The notes under the pieces were generated by a model. The model searched no databases and had not been told where the DNA came from. It saw only the letters and a list, made by a program, of their open reading frames with translations. Of a DNA stretch of 49,019 bases, positions 17,869-27,163 are shown one piece after another. The translations under genes and the position numbers were made by a program. Source of the stretch: an uncultured Bacteroides sp. GTDB taxonomy: Bacteria; Bacteroidota; Bacteroidia; Bacteroidales; Bacteroidaceae. Position 1 is the stretch's first letter. The number at the start of each line of letters is the position of its first letter. The DNA is taken from contig NZ_CAJULN010000022.1 of NCBI RefSeq assembly GCF_910586915.1, forward strand, positions 1 to 49,019, given 5' to 3'.

Positions 17869-18375
17869 ATGAAAAGAAAAACGGAGAAAGAAAGAGACTA
17901 CGAGATTCTATTCAAAACACATTACAAGCAACTCTTCTACTACGCGCTTCGGTATGTCAACGATACGGAAAACGCCGCCGACATTACCAACGATGTATTC
18001 TGTTACTATTGGGAGAAATACGACCAACTGGATTTGGGTGCTTCTCCCCTCCCTTTTCTGTACACCCTAATACGCAACTACTGCGTAAACCACCTGCGCA
18101 AAAAAGAAGCGGAACAAAAAAAACTCAACCTGCTCCTGCTATCCGACCTATGCACCGACTCCATCGTAGAAACAATCAGGCAAGAACAGAAAATCAAACG
18201 TATCATGGACAACATCCGGCAACTCCCTCCCCAGACCCACAACATTTTCAACGAATGTTTCATGAAAGGGAGAACCTATAAAGATGTAGCCGATGAAAAC
18301 CAAATAAGCATCAACACTGTAAAAACACATATCAAAAGAGCACTGTCACTATTACGTAAGAAAAACAACGAATAA
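17869..18375 (+). CDS. ECF-type RNA polymerase sigma factor (sigma-70 family)
   Basis: 168 residues, normal for Bacteroidetes ECF factors. Region 2 is about residues 20-85 (LFYYALRYVNDTENAADITNDVF). Region 4 is about 115-165, with LPPQTHNIFNECFMKGRTY and then the helix-turn-helix ISINTVKTHIKRALSLLRK. Such factors are normally held by a FecR-type anti-sigma factor and released when an STN-containing SusC senses its ligand; the anti-sigma, SusC and SusD genes follow in order here. The ATG is one base after the RelA/SpoT stop, which suggests readthrough from that gene. I see no TAnnTTTG promoter in the final 280 bp of the upstream gene. Confidence 0.95.
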   Translation: MKRKTEKERDYEILFKTHYKQLFYYALRYVNDTENAADITNDVFCYYWEKYDQLDLGASPLPFLYTLIRNYCVNHLRKKEAEQKKLNLLLLSDLCTDSIVETIRQEQKIKRIMDNIRQLPPQTHNIFNECFMKGRTYKDVADENQISINTVKTHIKRALSLLRKKNNE

Positions 18376-18459
18376 GTCTTAATAATACGCAAAAAAAGAA
18401 GGAACATATCACCCTTTCAGCTAACATATAACGATTTATAATAAAAAGACAGCCATCAT

Positions 18460-19620
18460 ATGAACCCAATAGATAACATACCGGACTTTGTATTCTCCGC
18501 ATTATCAACTCCCGAATTGCGGTCGTCGGAAGAATTGCAACAATGGCTGGCAGAAAGCCAAGCTAACAAAGACTTGTTCGAAGAACTGCTCGCCTACCGC
18601 GAGGCAGAACGTCGCCTGCTTCCGGAAAACACTCCTGATGTAGAACTTCAATGGAAACGGGTAAGACAGAGGAACCAACGAAAACGCTCCCTCCACTACT
18701 GGAAACCGATAAGCGTTGCAGCCTCCTTGCTGCTTATATTATCCGCCGGACTATATTTATACCTAACCGTTCCCCAATCAACCGTTGAGGAAATCGAAAC
18801 CGAAATGTGCCTGTCCGACATACTCATAAAGCCGGAAACAACCATAGTCACCGAATCGAAGCAAGAGAATCGCACCATTCTCCTCTCTACAGAGAAAGGA
18901 GAAACATCGGTTGTCCGTACTGGTTTTCTCGATTACACACAACCAAAGACTCTTTCTTCTGCCACCGATGCAGAACTGCTCACTCTGACTACGCCACGTG
19001 GGAAAAGCGTCAAAATACGACTCGACGACAGCACGGAAGTGTGGTTAAACGCCGAAAGCCGTTTAACTTACCCTTCCCGGTTCACCGATTCCACGCGTAC
19101 CGTACATCTGAAGGGAGAAGCCTACTTCAAAGTAGCGCACAATCCACAATGTCCTTTCATCGTCAAGCATCACACTACCAGTACACAAGCCTTAGGTACG
19201 GCTTTCAACATCCGCTCGTATGCAAATGACGTAAAACATATCACCCTGATAGAAGGAAAAGTGCTTGTCAAAGACACCCTGTCGCTGCAACAGGAAATTC
19301 TGTTGCCCGGCGAAGATGCAGAATACGACTCATCCAACAGTATAATCAAAAAAGAGGTAAACCCGCGTGAATTTACCGCCTGGACAGAAGACTTGTTTTA
19401 TTTTGAACAAACCGATCTCCTCAGTCTCATGCAAATATTAGGACGATGGTACAACACCACCATTATCTTCAAAGACGAAGACATCAAACACTATCGCTTC
19501 ACTTTCTGGGCCAAACGATCGGAAAGTTTAAAAACGACATTGGAAATGCTCAATCAGATAGGAACGGTAAAAGTGCAGATAAACACATCAACCAATCAAG
19601 TATTTATCAGTAAACGTTAA
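18460..19620 (+). CDS. FecR-family anti-sigma factor
   Basis: 386 residues. A cytoplasmic N-terminal sigma-binding part (1-80) precedes a single membrane segment at about 83-103 (PISVAASLLLILSAGLYLYL) and a periplasmic part. The FecR domain starts near 177 (LTTPRGKSVKIRLDDS, VWLNAES, GEAYFKVAHN, TLIEGKVLV). The C-terminal DUF4974 domain is about 315-386 (LFYFEQTDLLSLMQILGRWY). The periplasmic part normally contacts the STN domain of the cognate TonB-dependent transporter, the next gene. It lies 84 bp after the sigma gene with no terminator between. Confidence 0.94.
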   Translation: MNPIDNIPDFVFSALSTPELRSSEELQQWLAESQANKDLFEELLAYREAERRLLPENTPDVELQWKRVRQRNQRKRSLHYWKPISVAASLLLILSAGLYLYLTVPQSTVEEIETEMCLSDILIKPETTIVTESKQENRTILLSTEKGETSVVRTGFLDYTQPKTLSSATDAELLTLTTPRGKSVKIRLDDSTEVWLNAESRLTYPSRFTDSTRTVHLKGEAYFKVAHNPQCPFIVKHHTTSTQALGTAFNIRSYANDVKHITLIEGKVLVKDTLSLQQEILLPGEDAEYDSSNSIIKKEVNPREFTAWTEDLFYFEQTDLLSLMQILGRWYNTTIIFKDEDIKHYRFTFWAKRSESLKTTLEMLNQIGTVKVQINTSTNQVFISKR

Positions 19621-19816
19621 CAGAACAAAACTGCCGGATAAGCAACAAACAACGAAACCGTTTCTTGCATTTTATGCATATAACGTCCATTTTGAAACAA
19701 AAAGCATACATAAAGTAACTATTTCATCATTTCCTTGTCACCCGCCTTCTCCTATTTCACGATAATAAATATAGAATATTGAAAGTTTTCTATAATTTAT
19801 TAAATCAAGAGAAGTT

Positions 19817-22800
19817 ATGAAGAAGATGAAATTCGGGCTTATTCTGCTACTGTATTTATGCACCGCCCTGCAAATACTTGCGCAAGAAAAAAGAATTTCC
19901 TTAGATGTTCACGATGAGCCTATGCTATCGGTATTAAAGGAAGTGGCCCAAACGGGAAATCAAAAAATCAGTTTCAGTCACGAAGACATAGCTCCGTATA
20001 AAGTAACCGTTACGATACGGAACAAAACCATACACGAAGCTCTGTTACAGATTCTACAAGGTACTCCTCTTTTATTTAGAGAACGAGGAGAGTTTATCAC
20101 CGTTTATCTCGACCCGAAATCGCCCGAAGCCATCAAGAAAAAAAACTATTGCACCATCACGGGAATAGTACAGGACAACACGGGCGAGCCTCTTCCCGGT
20201 GCAACGGTAGCCATCACCTACGATTTCAAGCATTGGGGAAGCTCGACAGATATTAACGGCAATTTCACCATCCACGTTCCCAATGCCGCCATGCACAGTG
20301 GAAAAGCTGTGATTAAAGCCAGTTTTATAGGATTCACACAGATGAAATCGCAAATCGGCAAAGAAAGAACAAACTACAAGTTCGTATTAACTCCCTCCAA
20401 AAATGAAATCAACGAAGTGGTAGTCACCGGCTACGGCAATATAGATGCCCGTAAGAAAACAAGTGCCATCACCTCGTTGAAGATGGATGATATCCTGATG
20501 CCCGGTATGACCTCCATTGACCAAGCATTGGAAGGTAGAGTTCCGGACATGATTTTTATGCAGAATTCGGGTGAAGTAGGTGCTACCGCCCGTATGCGCA
20601 TTCGAGGAACCTCCACTTTGGTGGGCAACCGCGAACCGCTTTGGGTATTGGACGGTATCCCTCTGTCCGATCCGGTAGACATCACCACCGACCAATTGAA
20701 CGACCCCGATTATATCAACTACATCGGTAATGCCATCTCCGGAATAAACCCGCAAGATATCGACCGTGTAGACATTTTGAAAGACGCTGCCGCTACAGCT
20801 CTGTACGGAACGCGTGCCGCCAACGGTGTAATCGTCGTTACGACCAAAAAGGGACACATCGGGGCACCAAGCATCAATTACTCCGGACAACTGAAACTTA
20901 TTGTACGCCCCCGATATACCGACCACAATATCAACCTGATGAATTCGCAGGAACGCATACAATTCGGAAAAGACTTATGCGACTTACACTACGCCTTCCC
21001 CTCCAATATGACAATGGTTGGATACGAAGGAGCCTACAACAACTATCTGAAAGGCAACATAAACTTCGATGAATTTCAGAACCAGGTACGTTTTTTTGAA
21101 AATGCAAACACCGATTGGTTCAAGATTTTATCCAGAGATGCATGGACCCACACTCATACGGTCAGTGCATCCGGCGGTAACGAAAACACCCGTTATTACG
21201 CATCCTTAGGATACACCGGCGAAGATGGTGTCGTAAAGACCCAATATAACGATCGCTACACCACATCGCTCAACATACAGAGCAACATCAGCCAGTCTCT
21301 CCAAATCAACGTGCGGCTGAATGGCAACATTACAAAGAAAAACTACCTGCCGGATGAAATCAATGCATTGGATTACGCCTACAATACCACCCGTGCCCTG
21401 CCCTGTTACAATCCGGACGGCTCGCTCTATTACTACAAACGCCATGCATACAATGTGGGCAATAATAAAGACACAGATTATTACAAGTACAATTACAACA
21501 TTATCAACGAAATGGAGAATACCTCCAAAACGTATAACTCCAACCAGCTCCTCGCAGCATTCGATTTGCAATACAAATACCAACAGATTTTTGACGTCAT
21601 CGCCACGATGGCCTATCAACGTTCGTCGAGTACAACAGAGACATGGTACGGAGAGAAGTCAAACTACGTAGCACAATTAAAGAACGGTGAAGTAGACGAC
21701 ACTCCGCAAAAGGGCGAAGACGGCAAATGCGACTTGCCCTACGGCGGCGTACTGAACACGAGCAATTATATCACAGACAATGTGACATTCCGCATTCAGG
21801 CCAATTACCACCAAAGTTTAGGCAGCAACAAAAGACACCTGCTCAGCAGCACGTTAGGTTATGAGTTGAACACCTTCCGCAACAACGGTTACAACGACCA
21901 GACACGAGGCTACTACAAAGACAGAGGTATGAAATACATCGAATCCTTAACACTGGAAGAAGTGTTGGAATACCCGCAATATGCCAAATGGCTCGTCATG
22001 CCCCATCGTAACATGGTTTCCGAAAAGACCAACAAACTAAGCGGCTACCTCACAGCCTCCTACAGCTATGGCGATTACTTCACCGTCAACATGAACGGAC
22101 GGTTTGACGCTTCCAACAAGTTCGGAAGCCGCAGTAACGAAAAATTCCTTCCGATATGGTCCATCTCGGGGATGTTCAATGCCAAAGAGACATTCCTCAA
22201 AGACAACGAACGGATAAACGACATACGCCTGCGTTTCTCATACGGTAAAACCGGTAACATGGTAGACGGACAGACCCCCAACCTGCTTATCAAACAAGGC
22301 AGTATGAACGTTTATTATGGTGAAAACTCTTCCACCGTGGCCTACGTAAACAACCGTTACGCCTTTCCCAATCCCAACCTGCGATGGGAACAAACCGACC
22401 AATACAATATAGGTATAGAAACCTCTCTTTTCGATAGCCGGCTGAATGTAACCTCGGACATCTACTACAAAAAGACGAAAGATGCCTTTACCACGGTTCC
22501 CATCTCCACCGTCAACGGTTTATCTTCATTCGTCATGAACGGCGGCGACATCATGAACAAAGGTTTCAGCATCTCCGTCAACGGCTATCCCATCCGCAAC
22601 AAGGAGTGGCGATGGTATCTGTCGACCAGCTACTCCGTTGTCAAGAACAAAGTGGAAAACGATGTCATCAACGACTATAGCATCGATAACTACCTGAACG
22701 GATCTGCCATTATCGGCGGAGAATCCATCGGTACTTTCTATTCCTACGAATTCTTAGGATTGAATCCTAAGAACGGAACTCCTCTGTTCGATGACTACAG

Positions 22801-23455
22801 CGACCGCCGCCACTTATTGCAAAACAAGAACCTAGAGCAAGTGGTAAAAACGGTACTGGTAAAGAGCGGCACACGCGAACCGAAATTTCAAGGCGCATTA
22901 TACAGCACCCTCACATGGAAACAACTTACCTTAAGCACCAATTTCACCTATAGCTTAGGCAATAAGGTACGTAAGTTCAACCTCTACTCCGACATTCTGA
23001 GCGGCGTCTCTTCAGAAAACAACATCCGCAAAGACTTCACCGAACGATGGAGAGTGCCGGGAGACGAACACCGAACCGATTATCCTGCACTAATCAGTCC
23101 GTCCGACCCGAAATATCCCGACTATACCTATCATTGGAGTGCCAGAAACGCTAATTTGTCAACAATCAAGACCTTTGCCACGAGCATTTGGAATATGTAC
23201 GACAATTCGGATATCCGTGTCGTATCCGGCAATTACCTGAAACTATCGCAGCTCAGTCTGCGCTACCGTTTCAAGTCAGAGCAATTGCGGAAGACCCCGT
23301 TCAATAACCTGTCCGTTGATTTCTCTACCAACAACGTGTTCACCATCTGTTCGCGGCAACTGAAAGGACAAGACCCCAGTCAAAGCGGTTTCTCCGCTTC
23401 CACTGTGCTGTCCACACGCCCTACCTACACTTTAGGAATTCAAGTTACACTGTAA
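19817..23455 (+). CDS. SusC/RagA-family TonB-linked outer membrane transporter with STN signalling domain
   Basis: 1212 residues, long for SusC because of an extra signalling domain. Order: signal peptide (about 1-22, ending ILAQ), STN domain (about 24-100; ISLDVHDEPMLSVLKEVAQ), carboxypeptidase-D-like repeat (about 117-195; GIVQDNTGEPLPGATVAI), TonB box and plug (about 200-345; RIRGTSTLVGNREPLWVLDG, DIDRVDILKDAAATALYG, AANGVIVVTTKKG), then a 22-strand-type barrel to the C-terminus (TLGIQVTL). The STN domain passes ligand status to FecR. SusD starts 11 bp after the stop. The 196-bp gap before this gene has no housekeeping -7 element, so it may use the ECF factor; this is inference. Confidence 0.96.
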   Translation: MKKMKFGLILLLYLCTALQILAQEKRISLDVHDEPMLSVLKEVAQTGNQKISFSHEDIAPYKVTVTIRNKTIHEALLQILQGTPLLFRERGEFITVYLDPKSPEAIKKKNYCTITGIVQDNTGEPLPGATVAITYDFKHWGSSTDINGNFTIHVPNAAMHSGKAVIKASFIGFTQMKSQIGKERTNYKFVLTPSKNEINEVVVTGYGNIDARKKTSAITSLKMDDILMPGMTSIDQALEGRVPDMIFMQNSGEVGATARMRIRGTSTLVGNREPLWVLDGIPLSDPVDITTDQLNDPDYINYIGNAISGINPQDIDRVDILKDAAATALYGTRAANGVIVVTTKKGHIGAPSINYSGQLKLIVRPRYTDHNINLMNSQERIQFGKDLCDLHYAFPSNMTMVGYEGAYNNYLKGNINFDEFQNQVRFFENANTDWFKILSRDAWTHTHTVSASGGNENTRYYASLGYTGEDGVVKTQYNDRYTTSLNIQSNISQSLQINVRLNGNITKKNYLPDEINALDYAYNTTRALPCYNPDGSLYYYKRHAYNVGNNKDTDYYKYNYNIINEMENTSKTYNSNQLLAAFDLQYKYQQIFDVIATMAYQRSSSTTETWYGEKSNYVAQLKNGEVDDTPQKGEDGKCDLPYGGVLNTSNYITDNVTFRIQANYHQSLGSNKRHLLSSTLGYELNTFRNNGYNDQTRGYYKDRGMKYIESLTLEEVLEYPQYAKWLVMPHRNMVSEKTNKLSGYLTASYSYGDYFTVNMNGRFDASNKFGSRSNEKFLPIWSISGMFNAKETFLKDNERINDIRLRFSYGKTGNMVDGQTPNLLIKQGSMNVYYGENSSTVAYVNNRYAFPNPNLRWEQTDQYNIGIETSLFDSRLNVTSDIYYKKTKDAFTTVPISTVNGLSSFVMNGGDIMNKGFSISVNGYPIRNKEWRWYLSTSYSVVKNKVENDVINDYSIDNYLNGSAIIGGESIGTFYSYEFLGLNPKNGTPLFDDYSDRRHLLQNKNLEQVVKTVLVKSGTREPKFQGALYSTLTWKQLTLSTNFTYSLGNKVRKFNLYSDILSGVSSENNIRKDFTERWRVPGDEHRTDYPALISPSDPKYPDYTYHWSARNANLSTIKTFATSIWNMYDNSDIRVVSGNYLKLSQLSLRYRFKSEQLRKTPFNNLSVDFSTNNVFTICSRQLKGQDPSQSGFSASTVLSTRPTYTLGIQVTL

Positions 23456-23466
23456 ACCACATACGT

Positions 23467-25038
23467 ATGAAAAAGAATATAAGAAATTTAATCCGGATAT
23501 GCCTGTCAACCACACTGCTTTGCGGTTGCAGCGATTTTCTGAGCGAATATTCGCAAGACATGATTGTCCCCAAAACCATCAACGATTTGAACGAACTGCT
23601 CATCGGAGAGGTCTATATGCCCAGCAAACAACAGAAGTATGGAATGAACGACGGTTCGTGTCTTTTCTTCAATATGCTTGACGATGATATCAATACCGTA
23701 GGCACGAATAAGACAGGCAATGTGGGACACCCCAACTACAATTATTCCGTCAACGGTATGTACGGCTACTTTGCCTGGCAGCAGGATGTACGTTTCTGCT
23801 ATCAGGCCAAAAGTCATTCCGACGACAGTGCGACGTGGAACGACCTCTATCACCGCATCAACGTGGTGAACATCATTCTACATGAAATCGAAGAGTTGCC
23901 CCACGAAACACCGGACGATTATGAGAAATACCTGCGCGTAAAGGGAGAATCCTATTTCTTGCGTGGACAATTCTACTTCATCCTTGCCAATCTTTACGGC
24001 GACGCCTACGCACCGTCTACTTGTGCCGGCAAACTGTGCGTCCCTCTGAAACTCACCAACTACGTAGAATATGATAAAACAGCCGATCGGCAATTTGAAC
24101 GGGCAAGCGTCAAAGTCGTCTACGACCAGATAATCGCCGACTTAAAAGAGGCTGCCAGACTACTGACCGAAAGCCCCCAGCAAAGCAAATTCAGACTGCA
24201 TCGTGCCACCTGGGAAGCGGCTTCCTTACTGCTCAGCCGTGTCTACCTCTACGTACAAGACTGGGAGAATGCCGAAAAAGAAGCCGCGAAAGTGATGAAA
24301 AGCCCCCTATTCGACCTGGCAGCCATCAACACACTTTCCGAGGAGCCTTTCCTCACGCGCAACAATCCGGAAATCATCTTCTCGCAAGGTTCCAACCCCA
24401 TCGGAGGAGATGTTACCAACTGGTCGGTCACGGCCAAAAGAAGCGACCACTGCGTGACGCGCGACCTCTACGACTTATATTCGAACAGCGACAAGCGCAA
24501 GAGCAGTTTCTTTGAAGAAGTAGTCGACACCGACAGCATCGGTCTGCGTAAATATCAGAAAGGCGATATCAACCACATCTCGGATGCGCTCATGCTGCGT
24601 ATGTCCGAGGCTTATCTGAACTACGCAGAAGCGTGTGCCATGCAACCGTCAAAAACAACGGAGGCCAACACTACCTTAAACTCCCTGCGCCACCTGCGCA
24701 TAGAGGAATACACCGACCAAACATACAACGGAGAGGAGTTGGTGACAGAAATACGCAACGAACGCCGCAAGGAGCTCTGCTTCGAAGGAAAACGCTGGTT
24801 CGACTTGCGGAGATATGCCGTATGCGAACGGTATCCCTATTCGCGCGACATCATCCACGTATTCAACGTCTACAACGACAACCTCTCCTTTGCCGCCACC
24901 GAATACTACAGATTGCCGGCAGGCGACCCCGCCTATACATTCAGTCTTCCGCGCAAAGTGCTCGATTACGACAAGGTTCCGTTGCCCAACAATCCGCGCG
25001 ACCCGAGAGAACCATTAGAGACAGAGGACAAAAAGTAA
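23467..25038 (+). CDS. SusD/RagB-family surface nutrient-binding lipoprotein
   Basis: 523 residues with a lipoprotein signal (lipobox LLCGC, then SDFLSE). SusD proteins are helical TPR-like lids over the SusC barrel and bind the substrate. Family segments include YLRVKGESYFLRGQFYFILA, NLYGDAYAPST, SLLLSRVYLYVQDWENAEKEA, MLRMSEAYLNYAEAC and the C-terminal RNERRKELCFEGKRWFDLRR. It is 11 bp after SusC. The substrate cannot be told from sequence. No glycoside hydrolase gene is in this operon, so the substrate may be a peptide, glycopeptide or other non-glycan ligand. Confidence 0.95.
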   Translation: MKKNIRNLIRICLSTTLLCGCSDFLSEYSQDMIVPKTINDLNELLIGEVYMPSKQQKYGMNDGSCLFFNMLDDDINTVGTNKTGNVGHPNYNYSVNGMYGYFAWQQDVRFCYQAKSHSDDSATWNDLYHRINVVNIILHEIEELPHETPDDYEKYLRVKGESYFLRGQFYFILANLYGDAYAPSTCAGKLCVPLKLTNYVEYDKTADRQFERASVKVVYDQIIADLKEAARLLTESPQQSKFRLHRATWEAASLLLSRVYLYVQDWENAEKEAAKVMKSPLFDLAAINTLSEEPFLTRNNPEIIFSQGSNPIGGDVTNWSVTAKRSDHCVTRDLYDLYSNSDKRKSSFFEEVVDTDSIGLRKYQKGDINHISDALMLRMSEAYLNYAEACAMQPSKTTEANTTLNSLRHLRIEEYTDQTYNGEELVTEIRNERRKELCFEGKRWFDLRRYAVCERYPYSRDIIHVFNVYNDNLSFAATEYYRLPAGDPAYTFSLPRKVLDYDKVPLPNNPRDPREPLETEDKK

Positions 25039-25076
25039 TCAAAACATTCCACTAAAAAAAAGAGTTCAATAAAGAT

Positions 25077-26126
25077 ATGAAACAATTCATCTGCTTACTC
25101 ACCCTATGCTTCGCTTTCGGAGCCTGTTCCAAAGAGGACATTCCGCAAGGTAAAACCGTCTTGGAAGACATATTCGCCATCAGCGACAACCCGAACGACC
25201 CGATTCAGCACAAACGGTATCAGATATACCACACCTACAATGTTCCGGTATATTTCAACGACACCATTTCCACCAAAGAAATCGGCAAAGACTGGTACGG
25301 AAACCCTGTGATGCATTACGAAACCGTCGATTTGAACTGGGAATTCGATTCGTACAACACGTCGCTGACCTATGAATACGACTACATAGAAACCGATGAG
25401 GAGAAAATGAACGCCCTGCTTTTCGTTGAAAAATACCTCGAAGTATGCAGCCGCTCCATGCGTCCGTTCAGCATCATGCTCGCCAACGGGCTGACAGCCT
25501 CCTCGCCCGACGCCCAACTGCCGCAGAACTATTTTGTCGGCTTCCGCACATTGGTATTATACGACATTGCCCACATTACGGACAATGCGGAAATCATTTC
25601 AAAATCGAAAACCATCATCAACAACATGATATTGCAGAAAGTGAAAACCAACGACGCTCTATGCAAGAAATTTGAAAACGTGTCGAGCGGCTTCTATTGG
25701 AAAGAATGGGCCGAGTTAAAAGAATGTTCCACCGTCGAAGAGTGGCACAGAAAGACCTATGGCAATGCCAATGTCAATATGTTGTTCCACGGAGCACCTT
25801 ACGACAACAGTACATCCTGGTATGGAGAGGTCGACTTCGCGGAATATCTTGTTGCATCGGGTGCCGTCGGCGACCAAGAAGAGGCCGAAAACATACGCAA
25901 ACGAATTGTGGCGGAAATCGGGCAATACGGATTCATCAAAGGCGCGGAAAGACTGTACCTCAGCTCGCCAAGCAACAAAGACGAAGACCTTGCCGCCTAT
26001 ACGTTAGCAATCATCAACATGGGCAAAGACACGTTTACCGAACGGTTCGGCAACTGTCCGCTTGTGATGCAGAAATTCAACCTGCTGTATGACTACATTA
26101 CGACAACCCTCGAAATTGAACTTTAA
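25077..26126 (+). CDS. Putative zinc-metallopeptidase-like (Mx1-type) lipoprotein with a degenerate active site
   Basis: 349 residues; lipobox FGACS near residues 14-18. The general layout resembles the Bacteroides lipoproteins annotated 'putative zinc-binding metallopeptidase' (Peptidase_Mx1). An early helix region has LLFVEKYLEV (about 114-123). A stretch at 160-170, VLYDIAHITDN, would align with the family's HExxH helix, and WYGEVDFAEYLVA (248-260) resembles its acidic EDFAE segment. Here the first zinc His and catalytic Glu are replaced by Tyr162 and Asp163, while His166 remains. If the alignment is right, the protein has lost peptidase activity and may act as a binding protein. It sits 38 bp after SusD. 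Family membership is moderate confidence. Confidence 0.55.
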   Translation: MKQFICLLTLCFAFGACSKEDIPQGKTVLEDIFAISDNPNDPIQHKRYQIYHTYNVPVYFNDTISTKEIGKDWYGNPVMHYETVDLNWEFDSYNTSLTYEYDYIETDEEKMNALLFVEKYLEVCSRSMRPFSIMLANGLTASSPDAQLPQNYFVGFRTLVLYDIAHITDNAEIISKSKTIINNMILQKVKTNDALCKKFENVSSGFYWKEWAELKECSTVEEWHRKTYGNANVNMLFHGAPYDNSTSWYGEVDFAEYLVASGAVGDQEEAENIRKRIVAEIGQYGFIKGAERLYLSSPSNKDEDLAAYTLAIINMGKDTFTERFGNCPLVMQKFNLLYDYITTTLEIEL

Positions 26127-26135
26127 AAAAACAAG

Positions 26136-27110
26136 ATGATGAAAAAACTACTTATACTATGGTCGTGTGTTGCCTTGACGGCAATCACTTCCTGCGACAA
26201 AGAAGAATACCATCGCCCAAATCTGAGCGAACTGATAAGTCCGGCACAAGATTTCACCGACCCGCGCGACGGCAGTGTATATCCCTGTGTCCGGATAGGC
26301 AACCAGATATGGATGACAAAGAACTTGTGCTACCAACTTCCGGGCCATGCATTCAAAGGCTGCTTCACTTGGGAAGAAGCCTATCCCAATCTGGAGAGAA
26401 TCAAAATCGCCCTGGACGATGAAACCTTCAAAACACTCGCTTTGGAGGTGGCCTCCGACCCGCAATATGACTGGGGGCTAATGGGAGGAAACATCGCCCT
26501 ATGGTTCGATATGGAACTTCCACAGGAAACCATACGCAACTTCTTCGAATACATCCCCGGCTTTCCGGATGCTTTCGCCGCAAGGGAAAACAAATACAAG
26601 GAAACGCCCGAAGCGCAGGAAATCATCGGCAAAACCCTCTTTGACCAAGCCGAAGAGAAGAACGGACATTACACCCGGAAATACGGTTTTCTCTACTCCT
26701 ACAAAGCAGCTTTGGCAGCCGTTCCCGAAGGATGGCGATTGCCAAGCGACGAAGACTGGATGAAGCTGGAAACCACATTGGGTATGCCCTCGGGCGAAGC
26801 AGAAAAACTGGAAGCATGGAGAGGCAACGGGCTTGCCACCCTGCTGGGCGAAAACGGCGAGAGCGGATTCAATCTGCAAAGAGGAGGGGCCAATGTCTTT
26901 GTAGAAGCCAACGAAGAGAAATACCTCAACAAAGACGAAGCGGGCTATTACTGGTCGTCTACCAAATTCAAAGAAAACGATTCTACCGAAGTGGCGCTGT
27001 TCCGTATGTCGGCCCTCTATTCCGACCGGATATGGCGAGGAACCAGCCGCATCACCACCGGACGCCGCGATGTACTCTACAGTGTACGCTGCGTCAGGGA
27101 GGCCCGATAG
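26136..27110 (+). CDS. FISUMP-domain lipoprotein (Fibrobacter succinogenes major paralogous domain)
   Basis: 324 residues with lipobox AITSC. The FISUMP signature is clear at both ends: DPRDGSVYPCVRIGNQIWMT and KNL near residues 43-67, then GWRLPSDEDWMKLE in the middle, YYWSSTKF, and YSVRCVRE at the C-terminus. The domain resembles C-type-lectin/formylglycine-generating-enzyme-like folds, and its members are surface proteins with unknown ligands. A long insertion (about 80-180) lies between the first motif and the LPSD motif. The gene is 9 bp after the metallopeptidase-like gene, so it belongs to the same SusCD operon and is likely a surface accessory ligand binder; that role is inference. 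Confidence 0.85.
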   Translation: MMKKLLILWSCVALTAITSCDKEEYHRPNLSELISPAQDFTDPRDGSVYPCVRIGNQIWMTKNLCYQLPGHAFKGCFTWEEAYPNLERIKIALDDETFKTLALEVASDPQYDWGLMGGNIALWFDMELPQETIRNFFEYIPGFPDAFAARENKYKETPEAQEIIGKTLFDQAEEKNGHYTRKYGFLYSYKAALAAVPEGWRLPSDEDWMKLETTLGMPSGEAEKLEAWRGNGLATLLGENGESGFNLQRGGANVFVEANEEKYLNKDEAGYYWSSTKFKENDSTEVALFRMSALYSDRIWRGTSRITTGRRDVLYSVRCVREAR

Positions 27111-27163
27111 TACTCCTCTCCCCCGAAACAACCGATTACTAATTTAAAACAATCCATAAAAAC

